The translations under genes were made by a program, and so were the position numbers. The notes below the pieces were generated by a model. That model did no database searches. It saw nothing but the letters and a program-made list of their open reading frames with translations, and was not told where the DNA came from. A stretch of DNA of 64,000 bases from NCBI GenBank assembly GCA_964418745.1, contig CAYQMX010000022.1, forward strand, positions 1 through 64,000. The letters are read 5' to 3'. This document shows, in pieces, positions 52,396 to 60,426 of the stretch. Each line of letters starts with the position of its first letter. Within the stretch, counting starts at the first letter, position 1. The stretch is from Scleromatobacter sp964418745. Lineage in GTDB: Bacteria > Pseudomonadota > Gammaproteobacteria > Burkholderiales > Burkholderiaceae_C.

Positions 52396-54762
52396 TCAGC
52401 GCCCGAACATCCCCCGCACCTCGTCGACGTCCACCTGCAGCTTGACGAACGCCTCGGTGCCGCGCGCGATGTTCTGCGCCCCCACGCCGCTGTGCGAGTG
52501 CGTGGCGCCCACGTACAGCACCGTGCCCATCGAGCGCCGGAACGCCCAGGTCAGCGAGGTCGTCAGGCCGGACTCGCGATCGGCGGCGACGCCGGGCTCG
52601 GACTTGCGGTCCACGGTGGAGCGCTGGACGATCAGGCGCAGGTTCTGGCGCGCGTCCACGTGCCAGACGCCCAGCAGCTGCGACGCCGTCTCGCGGTAGG
52701 CCAGCAGCGCGCCGTTCTTCAGCCAGGCGGCCCAGATGCTGGGCTCGACCTCGATCGCCGCGAACGGCCGCGTCGACATCGACAGGTTCACCTGCCCGCC
52801 CGGGCGCACCACGTCGGCGCCGATGTCGGCCATCCGGCCCAGCGCCACGGTGGCGTCGAACAGCGGGATCGACTGCGCCAGCGTGGCGGTGTACTCGCCC
52901 TTCCAGTAGTGCTCGGACAGCAGCTGGCCGCCCGAGCTCACGCGCAGCTTGGACAGGCCGTGCCACGAGAGCCAGACCTGCGTGTTGCGCGGCAGGCTCA
53001 GCCAGACGTCGGGTGTCACGTACTCCTGCACCACGTCGCCGTTGATGCGGTCGCGGATCAGCGCCGAGTGCAGGTTGACCCACAGCTCGTTGGTGGGCGC
53101 CAGGCCGCGGAACACGACACCCTGGTGCAGCTCGATGTCGCGCATGCCCGCCTGGTTGACGAAGCCGGTGTCGTGGCGGAACTGCGGGCTGATGTCGAGA
53201 TCGGAGAAATCGAGCTGCAGGCGGTCCGTGTAGCGCGAGGCCTTGAGCATCACCGAATCGCCCACGGTGGCGCGGCCGCGCGCCAGCGCCACGGCGCCGC
53301 TGGCCGGATCGGTGAACGGCTGCGCCGTCGTCTGCGAGCGCAGCCACTGGCCGCGCACGCGCCAGGCGTCGTCGACCTGCCAGGCCACGTCGGGGCCGGC
53401 CACGGTGTTGTCGCCGACGTCGCCCTCGTAGCGGCGCGCGGCCAGGATGCCGCCCAGCTGGAACTTCGCGGCCTCGTCGAGGTCGGCGTGCACGCGCGCC
53501 GACAGCGAGCGCGAGCCGGGCTGCGGCGCGGTGTCGGTGCCGTAGGCGCGCGGCAGCAAGGTCTGCCCGCCGCCCTTGTCGTCGATGACGAACGCGGTGC
53601 CGGCCAGCGCGGCGTCACGCCAGGTGGACCGCACGCCCCAGCGCGGCGCGGTGAAGCTGCGCGTGTACAGCGCCTCGGTGGGCGAGTGCAGCAGGTCGCT
53701 GGACTCGAAGAAGAACGGCCGCTTCTCGGGCAGGTACAACGCGAAGTCGGTGTTGCCGCTGAGCTGCGGCACGTCGAGCGCCACCTGCGAGAAGTCCGGC
53801 TTGAGCGTGCCGTCGACCACCAGTTCGGGCGAGGCGCGCCACTTCACGTCCAGGCTGCCCTGCACGCCGTCGGCCGTGTGCTTTTCCGCGCCGGGCTCGC
53901 TGTCGCTGGTGTGGCGCGCGGTGATGCTGGGGCGCACGGTGACGAAGCCGCGCTGCTGCGGCAGCTCGATGCCCTGCAGCGGCTGCATCGCCGAGATCCA
54001 GGCCGGCGCGTCGGTGGGCACCGACACCGACACCCACATGTAGTTCTGGTCGCGCGGCACGCGCCGGCCGACCATGATGCGCCACCGGGCGCGCCGGTCG
54101 GACGAGAAGCGCAGCGATGCGAACGGGATGCGGAACACCGAGGTGTAGCCGTGCTCGTTGCGGGCCGAGGCGGCGTCGAAGTCGAAGTCGGGCGAGAAGT
54201 CCTCGTCGTCGTCGGCGGCCGTGTGCATGCCGTCGCCGGTGCTGCCGGCGGCGTTCACCCGGAAGAACTGCGCCGACTGGCGCTTGCCGATCGCGTCGAG
54301 GTAGACCACGACGAAGTCCTGCGTGCGGATCACGCCGTCGTGGCGCACCAGCGGCGCCTGGATCTCCTCGGGATGGTCGTCCAGCGCGGTCACGCCGACG
54401 TAGACCGCCGCCTCGTCGAACAGCACCTGCACCCGGGTGGCGTAGCGCGGCACGGTGTCGCGGTGCGGCTCGTTCTCGACGAAGTGGTCGTACACCGGCG
54501 CACGCTTCCAGGCCGGGTGGCTCAGGGTGCCGTCGATGACGATGTGCTCGTCCGCGCGCAGCCGCACGGCATGCATCGCCAGCGGATCGGCGTCGAGCTT
54601 GTCGGGCAGGCCGGCGGGCGCGGTCCCGGGCGCGAGCACCGGCTCGTCCGGACGGGCAGCGGGCTGCGCGCCCACCTGGGCGGACGCCGCGACCGGCCAG
54701 GCAGCGAACAAGGACGACAGGACGCCCGCGCGGGCGGCCCGCCAGACTGGAAGCGGACTCAT
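52396..54762 (-). CDS. DUF5916 domain protein with CBM9-like N-terminus
   Basis: A 788-residue exported protein. A signal peptide (to about ASAQ) leads to a carbohydrate-binding-module-9-like domain (IVIDGTLSHPAWKRAPVYDHF, VYVGVTALDD), followed by a long beta-strand-rich region of DUF5916 type that resembles an outer-membrane beta-barrel with PEKRPFFFESSDLL. Such proteins often sit beside hydrolases or TonB receptors; here it is alone. Start ATG 54762 follows AGGAAAGG. Function unknown. Confidence 0.8.
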   Translation of the reverse strand: MSPLPVWRAARAGVLSSLFAAWPVAASAQVGAQPAARPDEPVLAPGTAPAGLPDKLDADPLAMHAVRLRADEHIVIDGTLSHPAWKRAPVYDHFVENEPHRDTVPRYATRVQVLFDEAAVYVGVTALDDHPEEIQAPLVRHDGVIRTQDFVVVYLDAIGKRQSAQFFRVNAAGSTGDGMHTAADDDEDFSPDFDFDAASARNEHGYTSVFRIPFASLRFSSDRRARWRIMVGRRVPRDQNYMWVSVSVPTDAPAWISAMQPLQGIELPQQRGFVTVRPSITARHTSDSEPGAEKHTADGVQGSLDVKWRASPELVVDGTLKPDFSQVALDVPQLSGNTDFALYLPEKRPFFFESSDLLHSPTEALYTRSFTAPRWGVRSTWRDAALAGTAFVIDDKGGGQTLLPRAYGTDTAPQPGSRSLSARVHADLDEAAKFQLGGILAARRYEGDVGDNTVAGPDVAWQVDDAWRVRGQWLRSQTTAQPFTDPASGAVALARGRATVGDSVMLKASRYTDRLQLDFSDLDISPQFRHDTGFVNQAGMRDIELHQGVVFRGLAPTNELWVNLHSALIRDRINGDVVQEYVTPDVWLSLPRNTQVWLSWHGLSKLRVSSGGQLLSEHYWKGEYTATLAQSIPLFDATVALGRMADIGADVVRPGGQVNLSMSTRPFAAIEVEPSIWAAWLKNGALLAYRETASQLLGVWHVDARQNLRLIVQRSTVDRKSEPGVAADRESGLTTSLTWAFRRSMGTVLYVGATHSHSGVGAQNIARGTEAFVKLQVDVDEVRGMFGR

Positions 54763-54915
54763 GAACCTTTCCTGCGCGCCGGCTCGGCTGCGACGCGCTC
54801 GCTCGTTGGTGCGGGTCGGGACGCCTGGCAGGCGGCCCGATTTCGTGGCGCGATTGTCAGCGAGCCGGCGCGTCGGCTGGGTGCCCACGCGACGAACCAC
54901 GGATTGCGGGCAGCG

Positions 54916-54938
54916 AAAGGGGGCCGCGCGGGCCCCCT
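54916..54938 (-). terminator. Rho-independent terminator of the FabH-like gene
   Basis: On the minus strand a perfect 8-bp GC-rich stem (54931-54938 with 54918-54925) with a 5-base loop ends in TTT, 26 bp after the FabH-like stop. Confidence 0.65.
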
Positions 54939-54963
54939 GCCGATCCGCGACGCGCGGCGCGCG

Positions 54964-56085
54964 TCACTTCTTGCGCACGACCACGCTGCCGATGGAGTAG
55001 CCGGCGCCGAACGAGCAGATCACGCCGACATCGCCTGCCTTCAGGTCGGCGCGGTACTCGTGGAACGCCAGCACCGAGCCCGCCGAGGACGTGTTCGCAT
55101 AGGTGTCGAGCACCAGCGGCGCCAGGTCGCCGCCGGCCTCGCCGCCGACCAGCTTCTTCAGGATCAGCTGGTTCATGCCGAGGTTGGCCTGGTGCAGCCA
55201 GAAGCGCCGCATCTGCGTGGGCTCCAGGCCCAGCGCCGCGAGGTGGCCCTCGATGTGCGCGGCGGCCATCGGCACCACTTCCTTGAACACCTTGCGGCCC
55301 TCCTGGCGGAAGGTCTTGTCGCGCGCCAGCGGGTCGGAGTCCTCGCTGCGGTTGATGAAGCCGAAGTTGTTGCGGATGGCGTTGGAGAACTGCGTGGCCA
55401 GCTTCGTGCCCACCACTTCCCACTGGTCGGCCGACGTGGCCGTGTCGGCGCTCTCGATGACGATGGCGGTGCACACGTCGCCGAAGATGAAATGGCAGTC
55501 GCGATCCTTCCACTCGATGTGGGCGGAGGTGATCTCGGGGTTGACCACCAGCGCGCAGCGGACGCTGCCCGAGCGCACCGCGTTGACGGCCTGCTCGATG
55601 GCGAAGGTGGCCGACGAGCACGCCACGTTCATGTCGAAGCCGTAGCCGCCGGCGCCGATGGCCTGCTGGATCTCGACGGCCATCGCCGGGTAGGCGCGCT
55701 GCATGTTGGAGGCGGCGCAGAAGATCGCGTCGACGTCCGCACCGGTCTTGCCGGCCGCGGCCAGCGCCTTGCGGCAGGCATCGGCGCCGATCTCGGCCAT
55801 CAGCGACAGCTGGTCGTCGGGACGCTCCTCGAACTTCGGGCGCATGCGCGCCGGATCGAGCACGCCGGCCTTCTCGATGACGTAGCGCTGCTTGATGCCG
55901 GAAGCCTTCTCGATGAACTCCACGCTGGACGCCGTCAGCGCGGTCTTCTCGCCCCGCGCGATCGCATCGGCGTTGACGGCGTTCTGCGCCTCGGCATACG
56001 CATTGAAGGCGGCGACGAGTTCCTCGTTGGTGACGATGTGCGGCGGCTGGTAGAGGCCGGTGCCGCTGATGACTGCTTGGGGCAT
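54964..56085 (-). CDS. Beta-ketoacyl-ACP synthase III-like protein (FabH family)
   Basis: A 373-residue FabH-like thiolase-fold enzyme. The catalytic triad is C156 (NVACSSATF), H298 (WLHQANLGMN) and N331 (DTYANTSSAG). It is about 50 residues longer than classic FabH because of an insertion at about 25-90, as in the Pseudomonas FabH2-type enzymes that condense acyl-CoA with malonyl-ACP. No fatty-acid cluster surrounds it, so it is probably not the main FabH. AGGAACCTCC precedes the ATG. Confidence 0.88.
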   Translation of the reverse strand: MPQAVISGTGLYQPPHIVTNEELVAAFNAYAEAQNAVNADAIARGEKTALTASSVEFIEKASGIKQRYVIEKAGVLDPARMRPKFEERPDDQLSLMAEIGADACRKALAAAGKTGADVDAIFCAASNMQRAYPAMAVEIQQAIGAGGYGFDMNVACSSATFAIEQAVNAVRSGSVRCALVVNPEITSAHIEWKDRDCHFIFGDVCTAIVIESADTATSADQWEVVGTKLATQFSNAIRNNFGFINRSEDSDPLARDKTFRQEGRKVFKEVVPMAAAHIEGHLAALGLEPTQMRRFWLHQANLGMNQLILKKLVGGEAGGDLAPLVLDTYANTSSAGSVLAFHEYRADLKAGDVGVICSFGAGYSIGSVVVRKK

Positions 56086-56208
56086 GGAGGTTCCTGGGTT
56101 ACCGGGCAATTTTAGCCGGCGCGACGCCCCGGACGCGGCCGGCGCCCCCCGGGGAAATGCGGGGCGGCGCGGCGATCCCGGGAGCGTGCGGCCTGCTGCA
56201 CCGCAGCA

Positions 56209-56892
56209 CTAGAACGGCACCGGGCTCGCGAACGACAACGCCGCGCTGGTCAGCGGATGCGCGAAGTCGAGGCGGCAGGCGTGCAGCATCATGCGCGCCG
56301 CACCGTCGTCCGCGCGGCCGTAGAACGGGTCGCCGGCGATCGGGCAGCCGAGCGCCGCCAGGTGAACCCGCAGTTGGTGGGTGCGGCCGGTGACCGGCGC
56401 CAGCGCGATGCGCGCCAGCGGGCCGACGCCGTCCAGCGCGGTCTCGCCGACGACGCGGTAACGGGTCAGCGACGGCTTGCCGGTGGCGTGGCAGACGACC
56501 TGGCGCGGCCGGTTGGGCCAGTCGACGACCAGCGGCAGGTCGATCTCGCCCTCGTCCCGCGCGGGCCGGCCGTGCACCAGCGCCTCGTAGCGCTTGTCCA
56601 CATGGCGCTCCCGGAACGCCGCGCTGAGCGTCGCGTGGGCGCCCGTCTCGCGCGCGAGCACGATCACGCCGCTGGTCATCATGTCGAGCCGGTGCACGAT
56701 GCGGGCGTCGGGGTAGACGGCCTGGGCGCGCACCAGCAGGCTGTCGCGCTTGTCGGGGCCACGGCCGGGCTCGGACAACAGGCCGGGCGGCTTGGCGAGC
56801 ACCACGAACGCCGGCTCGACGTGCAGCACGTCCAGCCCGCGATCGGGCGGCGGCAGGTAGGCGTCGGCGTCGGGAACCGTGCGCGCGCTCAT
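56209..56892 (-). CDS. RluA-type RNA pseudouridine synthase
   Basis: A 227-residue pseudouridine synthase without an S4 domain. The catalytic Asp is D70 in RIVHRLDMMTSG; VNKPPGLL-like AKPPGLLSEPGRG and TGRTHQLRVHLA complete the fold. The length and PDKRDSLLVR segment match RluA, which modifies 23S U746 and tRNA U32, but the exact target is not proven. It overlaps the riboflavin synthase stop by ATGA. Confidence 0.9.
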   Translation of the reverse strand: MSARTVPDADAYLPPPDRGLDVLHVEPAFVVLAKPPGLLSEPGRGPDKRDSLLVRAQAVYPDARIVHRLDMMTSGVIVLARETGAHATLSAAFRERHVDKRYEALVHGRPARDEGEIDLPLVVDWPNRPRQVVCHATGKPSLTRYRVVGETALDGVGPLARIALAPVTGRTHQLRVHLAALGCPIAGDPFYGRADDGAARMMLHACRLDFAHPLTSAALSFASPVPF

Positions 56893-57584
56893 CGATCCCG
56901 GTTCAACAGCCCGTCGACGTCGACGCCGCGCTCGCGCAGCAGTTCGGCCAGCGCGGGCAGCAGCGCGCCCAGGCGCTCGTCGACGGCGTCGCGCACGCTG
57001 TCGACCATCACCTGGGTGCTGCGCTCGATCTCGATGTTGAGCGTGTCGCCCGGGCCCTTGTCGCCGAACGTGGTCATGCGCAGCGTCTCGGGGATCAGCC
57101 ACACCTCGAACCAGCCTTCGGCCTTGCTGGCATCCGCCACGGTCAGGCTGGCGCCGTTGACGGCGATGTAGCCCTTGGCGAACACGTAGCGCATCCACGG
57201 CGCGGGCACCGCGATGCGCAGCACGTGGTTGTTCTCGGGCCGGCGCACCGAGGCCAGCACGGCCTGGAAATCGACGTGGCCCGACAGCGGATGGCCGCCG
57301 ATCTCGGCGCCGTCGCGCGCCGCGCGCTCGACGTTGATGCGGCTGCCCACCTTCAGGTTGGCCAGGGTGGTCAGCGCCAGGCTCTGCTGCATCACGTCGA
57401 AGTTCGCGGCGTCTTCGCCCACGCGTTCGGTGACGGTCAGGCACACGCCGTCCACCGCCACGCTCGCGCCGATCTCGAGCCCCTGGCAGAAGCCGTGCGG
57501 GAACGCGAGCGTGAAGCTGCGCAGGCCGGGGCGGTCGGCGAGCACGGAGACGGTGGCGACGGCCTGGACGATGCCGGTGAACAT
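56889..57584 (-). CDS. ribE: Riboflavin synthase, alpha subunit
   Basis: A 231-residue enzyme with two similar lumazine-binding barrels: MFTGIVQAV ... VDGVCLTV ... GGHPLSGHVD and the second set with NGASLTV and IPETLRMTTF. It dismutates two 6,7-dimethyl-8-ribityllumazine to riboflavin. The 20-residue Leu/Arg/Glu-rich tail is a slight extension. No FMN riboswitch is visible in the 82 bp upstream. Confidence 0.95.
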   Translation of the reverse strand: MFTGIVQAVATVSVLADRPGLRSFTLAFPHGFCQGLEIGASVAVDGVCLTVTERVGEDAANFDVMQQSLALTTLANLKVGSRINVERAARDGAEIGGHPLSGHVDFQAVLASVRRPENNHVLRIAVPAPWMRYVFAKGYIAVNGASLTVADASKAEGWFEVWLIPETLRMTTFGDKGPGDTLNIEIERSTQVMVDSVRDAVDERLGALLPALAELLRERGVDVDGLLNRDR

Positions 57585-57666
57585 GGTGCGGCTCCTGGGG
57601 AGGGGGATGCGTCGATTGTCGCCGCTGTCGAACGCCCCCGGGCGGCGCGGGGCACCCGGGCCCGGC

Positions 57667-58014
57667 TCAGGCGCGCGCGGCCCAGTCCTCGGCGTCGAAG
57701 CCCACCGTGATGCGTCCGTCGTCCCACTCCACCACCGGCCGCTTGATGACGCTGGCCTGCGCGCGCATCAGCGCCTGCGCCGACGCGGCGTCCACCACCG
57801 AGGCCTGCAGCGCCGGGTCGAGCTTGCGCCAGGTGGTGCCCTTGCGATTGAGCACGCGCTCCCAGCCGGCCGCGGCCACCCAGGCGGCGAGCCGGTCGGC
57901 CGGCACGCCGGCCTTCTTGAAGTCGTGGAACTCGTGGGCGACGCCGCGCGTCGCGAGCCAGTCGCGGGCGCGCTTGACGGTGTCGCAGTTGGGAATGCCG
58001 AAGAGGGTCGTCAT
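57667..58014 (-). CDS. ArsC/Spx-like thioredoxin-fold protein (YffB type)
   Basis: A 115-residue protein starting LFGIPNCDTVKRARDWL with a single Cys at position 10, as in the YffB branch of the arsenate-reductase family; KRPVVEWDDGRITVGF ends the fold. YffB-like proteins may reduce mixed disulfides with glutathione rather than arsenate. No ars genes are near. Confidence 0.88.
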   Translation of the reverse strand: MTTLFGIPNCDTVKRARDWLATRGVAHEFHDFKKAGVPADRLAAWVAAAGWERVLNRKGTTWRKLDPALQASVVDAASAQALMRAQASVIKRPVVEWDDGRITVGFDAEDWAARA

Positions 58015-58148
58015 GGCGCGATTGTCGCGCGTCGCGCGGGCCCCGTCGCGCGCGGCAAGCCGTGCAAACCCCCACCGGGGTGGACAGCCCGCCTTCAGCT
58101 TGGCGGCCCGCGGCCGGCAAGAATCCGCCGCACAGGGAGAACAAGACC

Positions 58149-58937
58149 ATGACGAAGACGACGAACCTCGCCGCGCTGCTGGCGGCCGGCGCGGCGCTGT
58201 CCGCCTGCGGCGGTGGCGGCAGCGCGCCGGCGCCGGCGCCCCCGCCGGCCCCGCCCGCGCCGCAAGGCTTCACCTACGTCGCGCCCGCCGTGGGCGAGAC
58301 CGACGTCTGGAGCCGCGTGCTGACCGACAGCGTCGGCAACAGCGTGACGATGCAGGTGCGCCAGCAGGTGAGCTCGACCGACGCGTCGGGCAACCTGACG
58401 GTGACCTACGACGATCCCACCGGGGTCGACGTGGTGGAGGACGGCCTCGCGTTCCGCACCGCGCCGCAGGTGTCGCACGTGTCGCCCACCGGCGCCACGC
58501 TGGACTACACGACGACGGCCGTGGACGGCACGCAGACGACTTGCGTCTACGGCAGCGTGGCGCCCGCCGCCGCGCAGGCCGCGGTGCGCGCCCGGGCCCT
58601 GGCGCTGGCCCGCGTGCAGACGATCTACGTCGGCCAGACCTACATCTCCGACTACGCCATCACCTGCGGCGCGCAGGCGCCGGTCGCCTTCCACGTCACC
58701 GCGACCGTCGTGGGCCTGGAGAGCGTGACCGTGCCCGCGGGCACCTTCCAGGCGCTCAAGGAGGTCGTCAGCACCACGTGGACGGCCGCCGGGTTCGCCA
58801 ACAGCAACGACGCCGTCGTCTGGCGCGATCCGGGACGGTCGCTGTTCACGCTGAGGCTCGACGAGACCTACGTGCGCGGCGACACCTCCCGGCCGTCGAT
58901 GGCGCACGAGACGCGCGAGTTGCTGTCCCGCCCGTGA
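58149..58937 (+). CDS. Lipoprotein of unknown function
   Basis: A 262-residue lipoprotein: signal (TKTTNLAALLAAGAALSAC) with lipobox L-S-A-C, a Gly run, then a Pro/Ala linker before a beta-rich domain beginning QGFTYVAPAVGETD. GGGAGAACAAGACC precedes the ATG. No catalytic motif is recognised; two Cys (TTCVYG and ITCGAQ) may pair in the periplasm. Confidence 0.75.
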   Translation: MTKTTNLAALLAAGAALSACGGGGSAPAPAPPPAPPAPQGFTYVAPAVGETDVWSRVLTDSVGNSVTMQVRQQVSSTDASGNLTVTYDDPTGVDVVEDGLAFRTAPQVSHVSPTGATLDYTTTAVDGTQTTCVYGSVAPAAAQAAVRARALALARVQTIYVGQTYISDYAITCGAQAPVAFHVTATVVGLESVTVPAGTFQALKEVVSTTWTAAGFANSNDAVVWRDPGRSLFTLRLDETYVRGDTSRPSMAHETRELLSRP

Positions 58938-59042
58938 ACCGGGCGCGCGCGCTTGATCCATCGCAATCGCGCCGGGGCCCGGTGATCTAATGTGGTGCAC
59001 GATGCGGCGGAGCGAACGCCGCGCCTCGATGGAGCCCCCGCG

Positions 59043-60404
59043 ATGAAACTCACCTTCCTCGGCGCCACCGGCACCGTGACCGGCTCGAAGTACCTGGTCG
59101 AGCACGGCGGGCGCCGGGTGCTGTTCGACTGCGGACTGTTCCAGGGCCTGAAGGCGCTGCGGCTGCGCAACTGGGCCGACCTGCCCGTCGACCCGGCCTC
59201 CATCGACGCCGTGGTGCTGACCCATGCGCACATCGACCACAGCGGCTACGTGCCGCGGCTGGTGGCGCAGGGCTTTCGCGGGCGCGTGCACGCCACGTCG
59301 GCCACCACCGCGCTGTGCAAGCTGCTGCTGCCCGACTCCGGCCACCTGCAGGAAGAGGACGCGCGCTTCGCCAACCGCCACGGCTTCAGCAAGCACCGGC
59401 CCGCGCTGCCGCTCTACACCGAGGTCGATGCGCTGCGCGCGCTGGACCATTTCGAGTCGCACGACTTCGGCGTCGCGTTCGAGCCGGTGCCGGGCCTGCA
59501 CGTGCACTTCAATCCGGCCGGCCACATCCTGGGCGCGGCCAGCGCGATGGTGCGCAGCGAGCGCGCCAGCATCCTGTTCTCGGGCGACCTGGGTCGCAGC
59601 GACGACATGCTGATGAAGCCGCCCGCCCCGCCCGAGGCGGCCGACATCGTTCTGATCGAGTCGACCTACGGCAACCGCCTGCACGCCGGCACCGACGTGC
59701 TGTCGGCGCTGGCCGACATCGTCGGCCGCACCGCCGCGCGCGGCGGCATGGTCATCGTGCCGGCGTTCGCCGTCGGCCGCGCGCAGGAACTGCTGCACGC
59801 CATCCGCCTGCTCAAGGACGCCGGGCGCATCCCCGACCTGCCGGTGTTCCTCAACAGCCCGATGGCCGAGGACGTCACCACGATGTTCACGCACCATCCC
59901 GAACTGCACCGGCTGGGCCCCGACGCCTGCGCCGCGATGTGCCGCGGCGTGCGCTTCGTCAACACCGAGGCCGAGTCGCGCTCGCTCAACGACCTGCACT
60001 ATCCGGCCATCATCGTGTCGGCCAGCGGCATGGCCACCGGCGGGCGCGTGGTGCACCACCTGGAGGCCTACGCGCCCGACGCGCGCAACGCCATCGTGTT
60101 CGCCGGCTACCAGGCGATGGGCACGCGCGGCGCGGCGATGGTGGGCGGCGCCAGGGAGATCCGCATCCACGGCCAGTGGATCCCGGTGCGCGCCGAGGTG
60201 GCGAGCATCGAGGGCCTGTCGGCGCACGCCGACCGCGACGAGCTGCTCGCCTGGCTGGCCGCGCTGCCGTCGGCGCCCCGGCACGTCTACGTGACGCACG
60301 GCGAGCCCGAGGCGGCCGATTCGCTGCGCCAGGCCATCGTCGAGAAGCACGGCTGGGCCTGCTCCGTGCCCGAGTACCAGGAAGCGGCGGACCTGGCCGA
60401 CTGA
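59043..60404 (+). CDS. MBL-fold RNA-processing-like hydrolase (beta-CASP)
   Basis: A 453-residue metallo-beta-lactamase/beta-CASP protein. Zinc ligands H61, H63, D65 and H66 (THAHIDH), NPAGHILGAAS, GDLGRSDD and the beta-CASP motifs FAVGRAQE, SASGMATGG and AHADRDEL. Such archaeal/bacterial CPSF-like proteins act as RNA endonucleases or 5' exonucleases. An ATG precedes the domain directly. Confidence 0.92.
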   Translation: MKLTFLGATGTVTGSKYLVEHGGRRVLFDCGLFQGLKALRLRNWADLPVDPASIDAVVLTHAHIDHSGYVPRLVAQGFRGRVHATSATTALCKLLLPDSGHLQEEDARFANRHGFSKHRPALPLYTEVDALRALDHFESHDFGVAFEPVPGLHVHFNPAGHILGAASAMVRSERASILFSGDLGRSDDMLMKPPAPPEAADIVLIESTYGNRLHAGTDVLSALADIVGRTAARGGMVIVPAFAVGRAQELLHAIRLLKDAGRIPDLPVFLNSPMAEDVTTMFTHHPELHRLGPDACAAMCRGVRFVNTEAESRSLNDLHYPAIIVSASGMATGGRVVHHLEAYAPDARNAIVFAGYQAMGTRGAAMVGGAREIRIHGQWIPVRAEVASIEGLSAHADRDELLAWLAALPSAPRHVYVTHGEPEAADSLRQAIVEKHGWACSVPEYQEAADLAD

Positions 60405-60426
60405 AGGCCGGCCGGACCGCGGCGTC

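Noticed and set aside
57585..57666. FMN riboswitch before riboflavin synthase
   Set aside because: Only 82 bp are available and none of the conserved RFN-element segments is seen.
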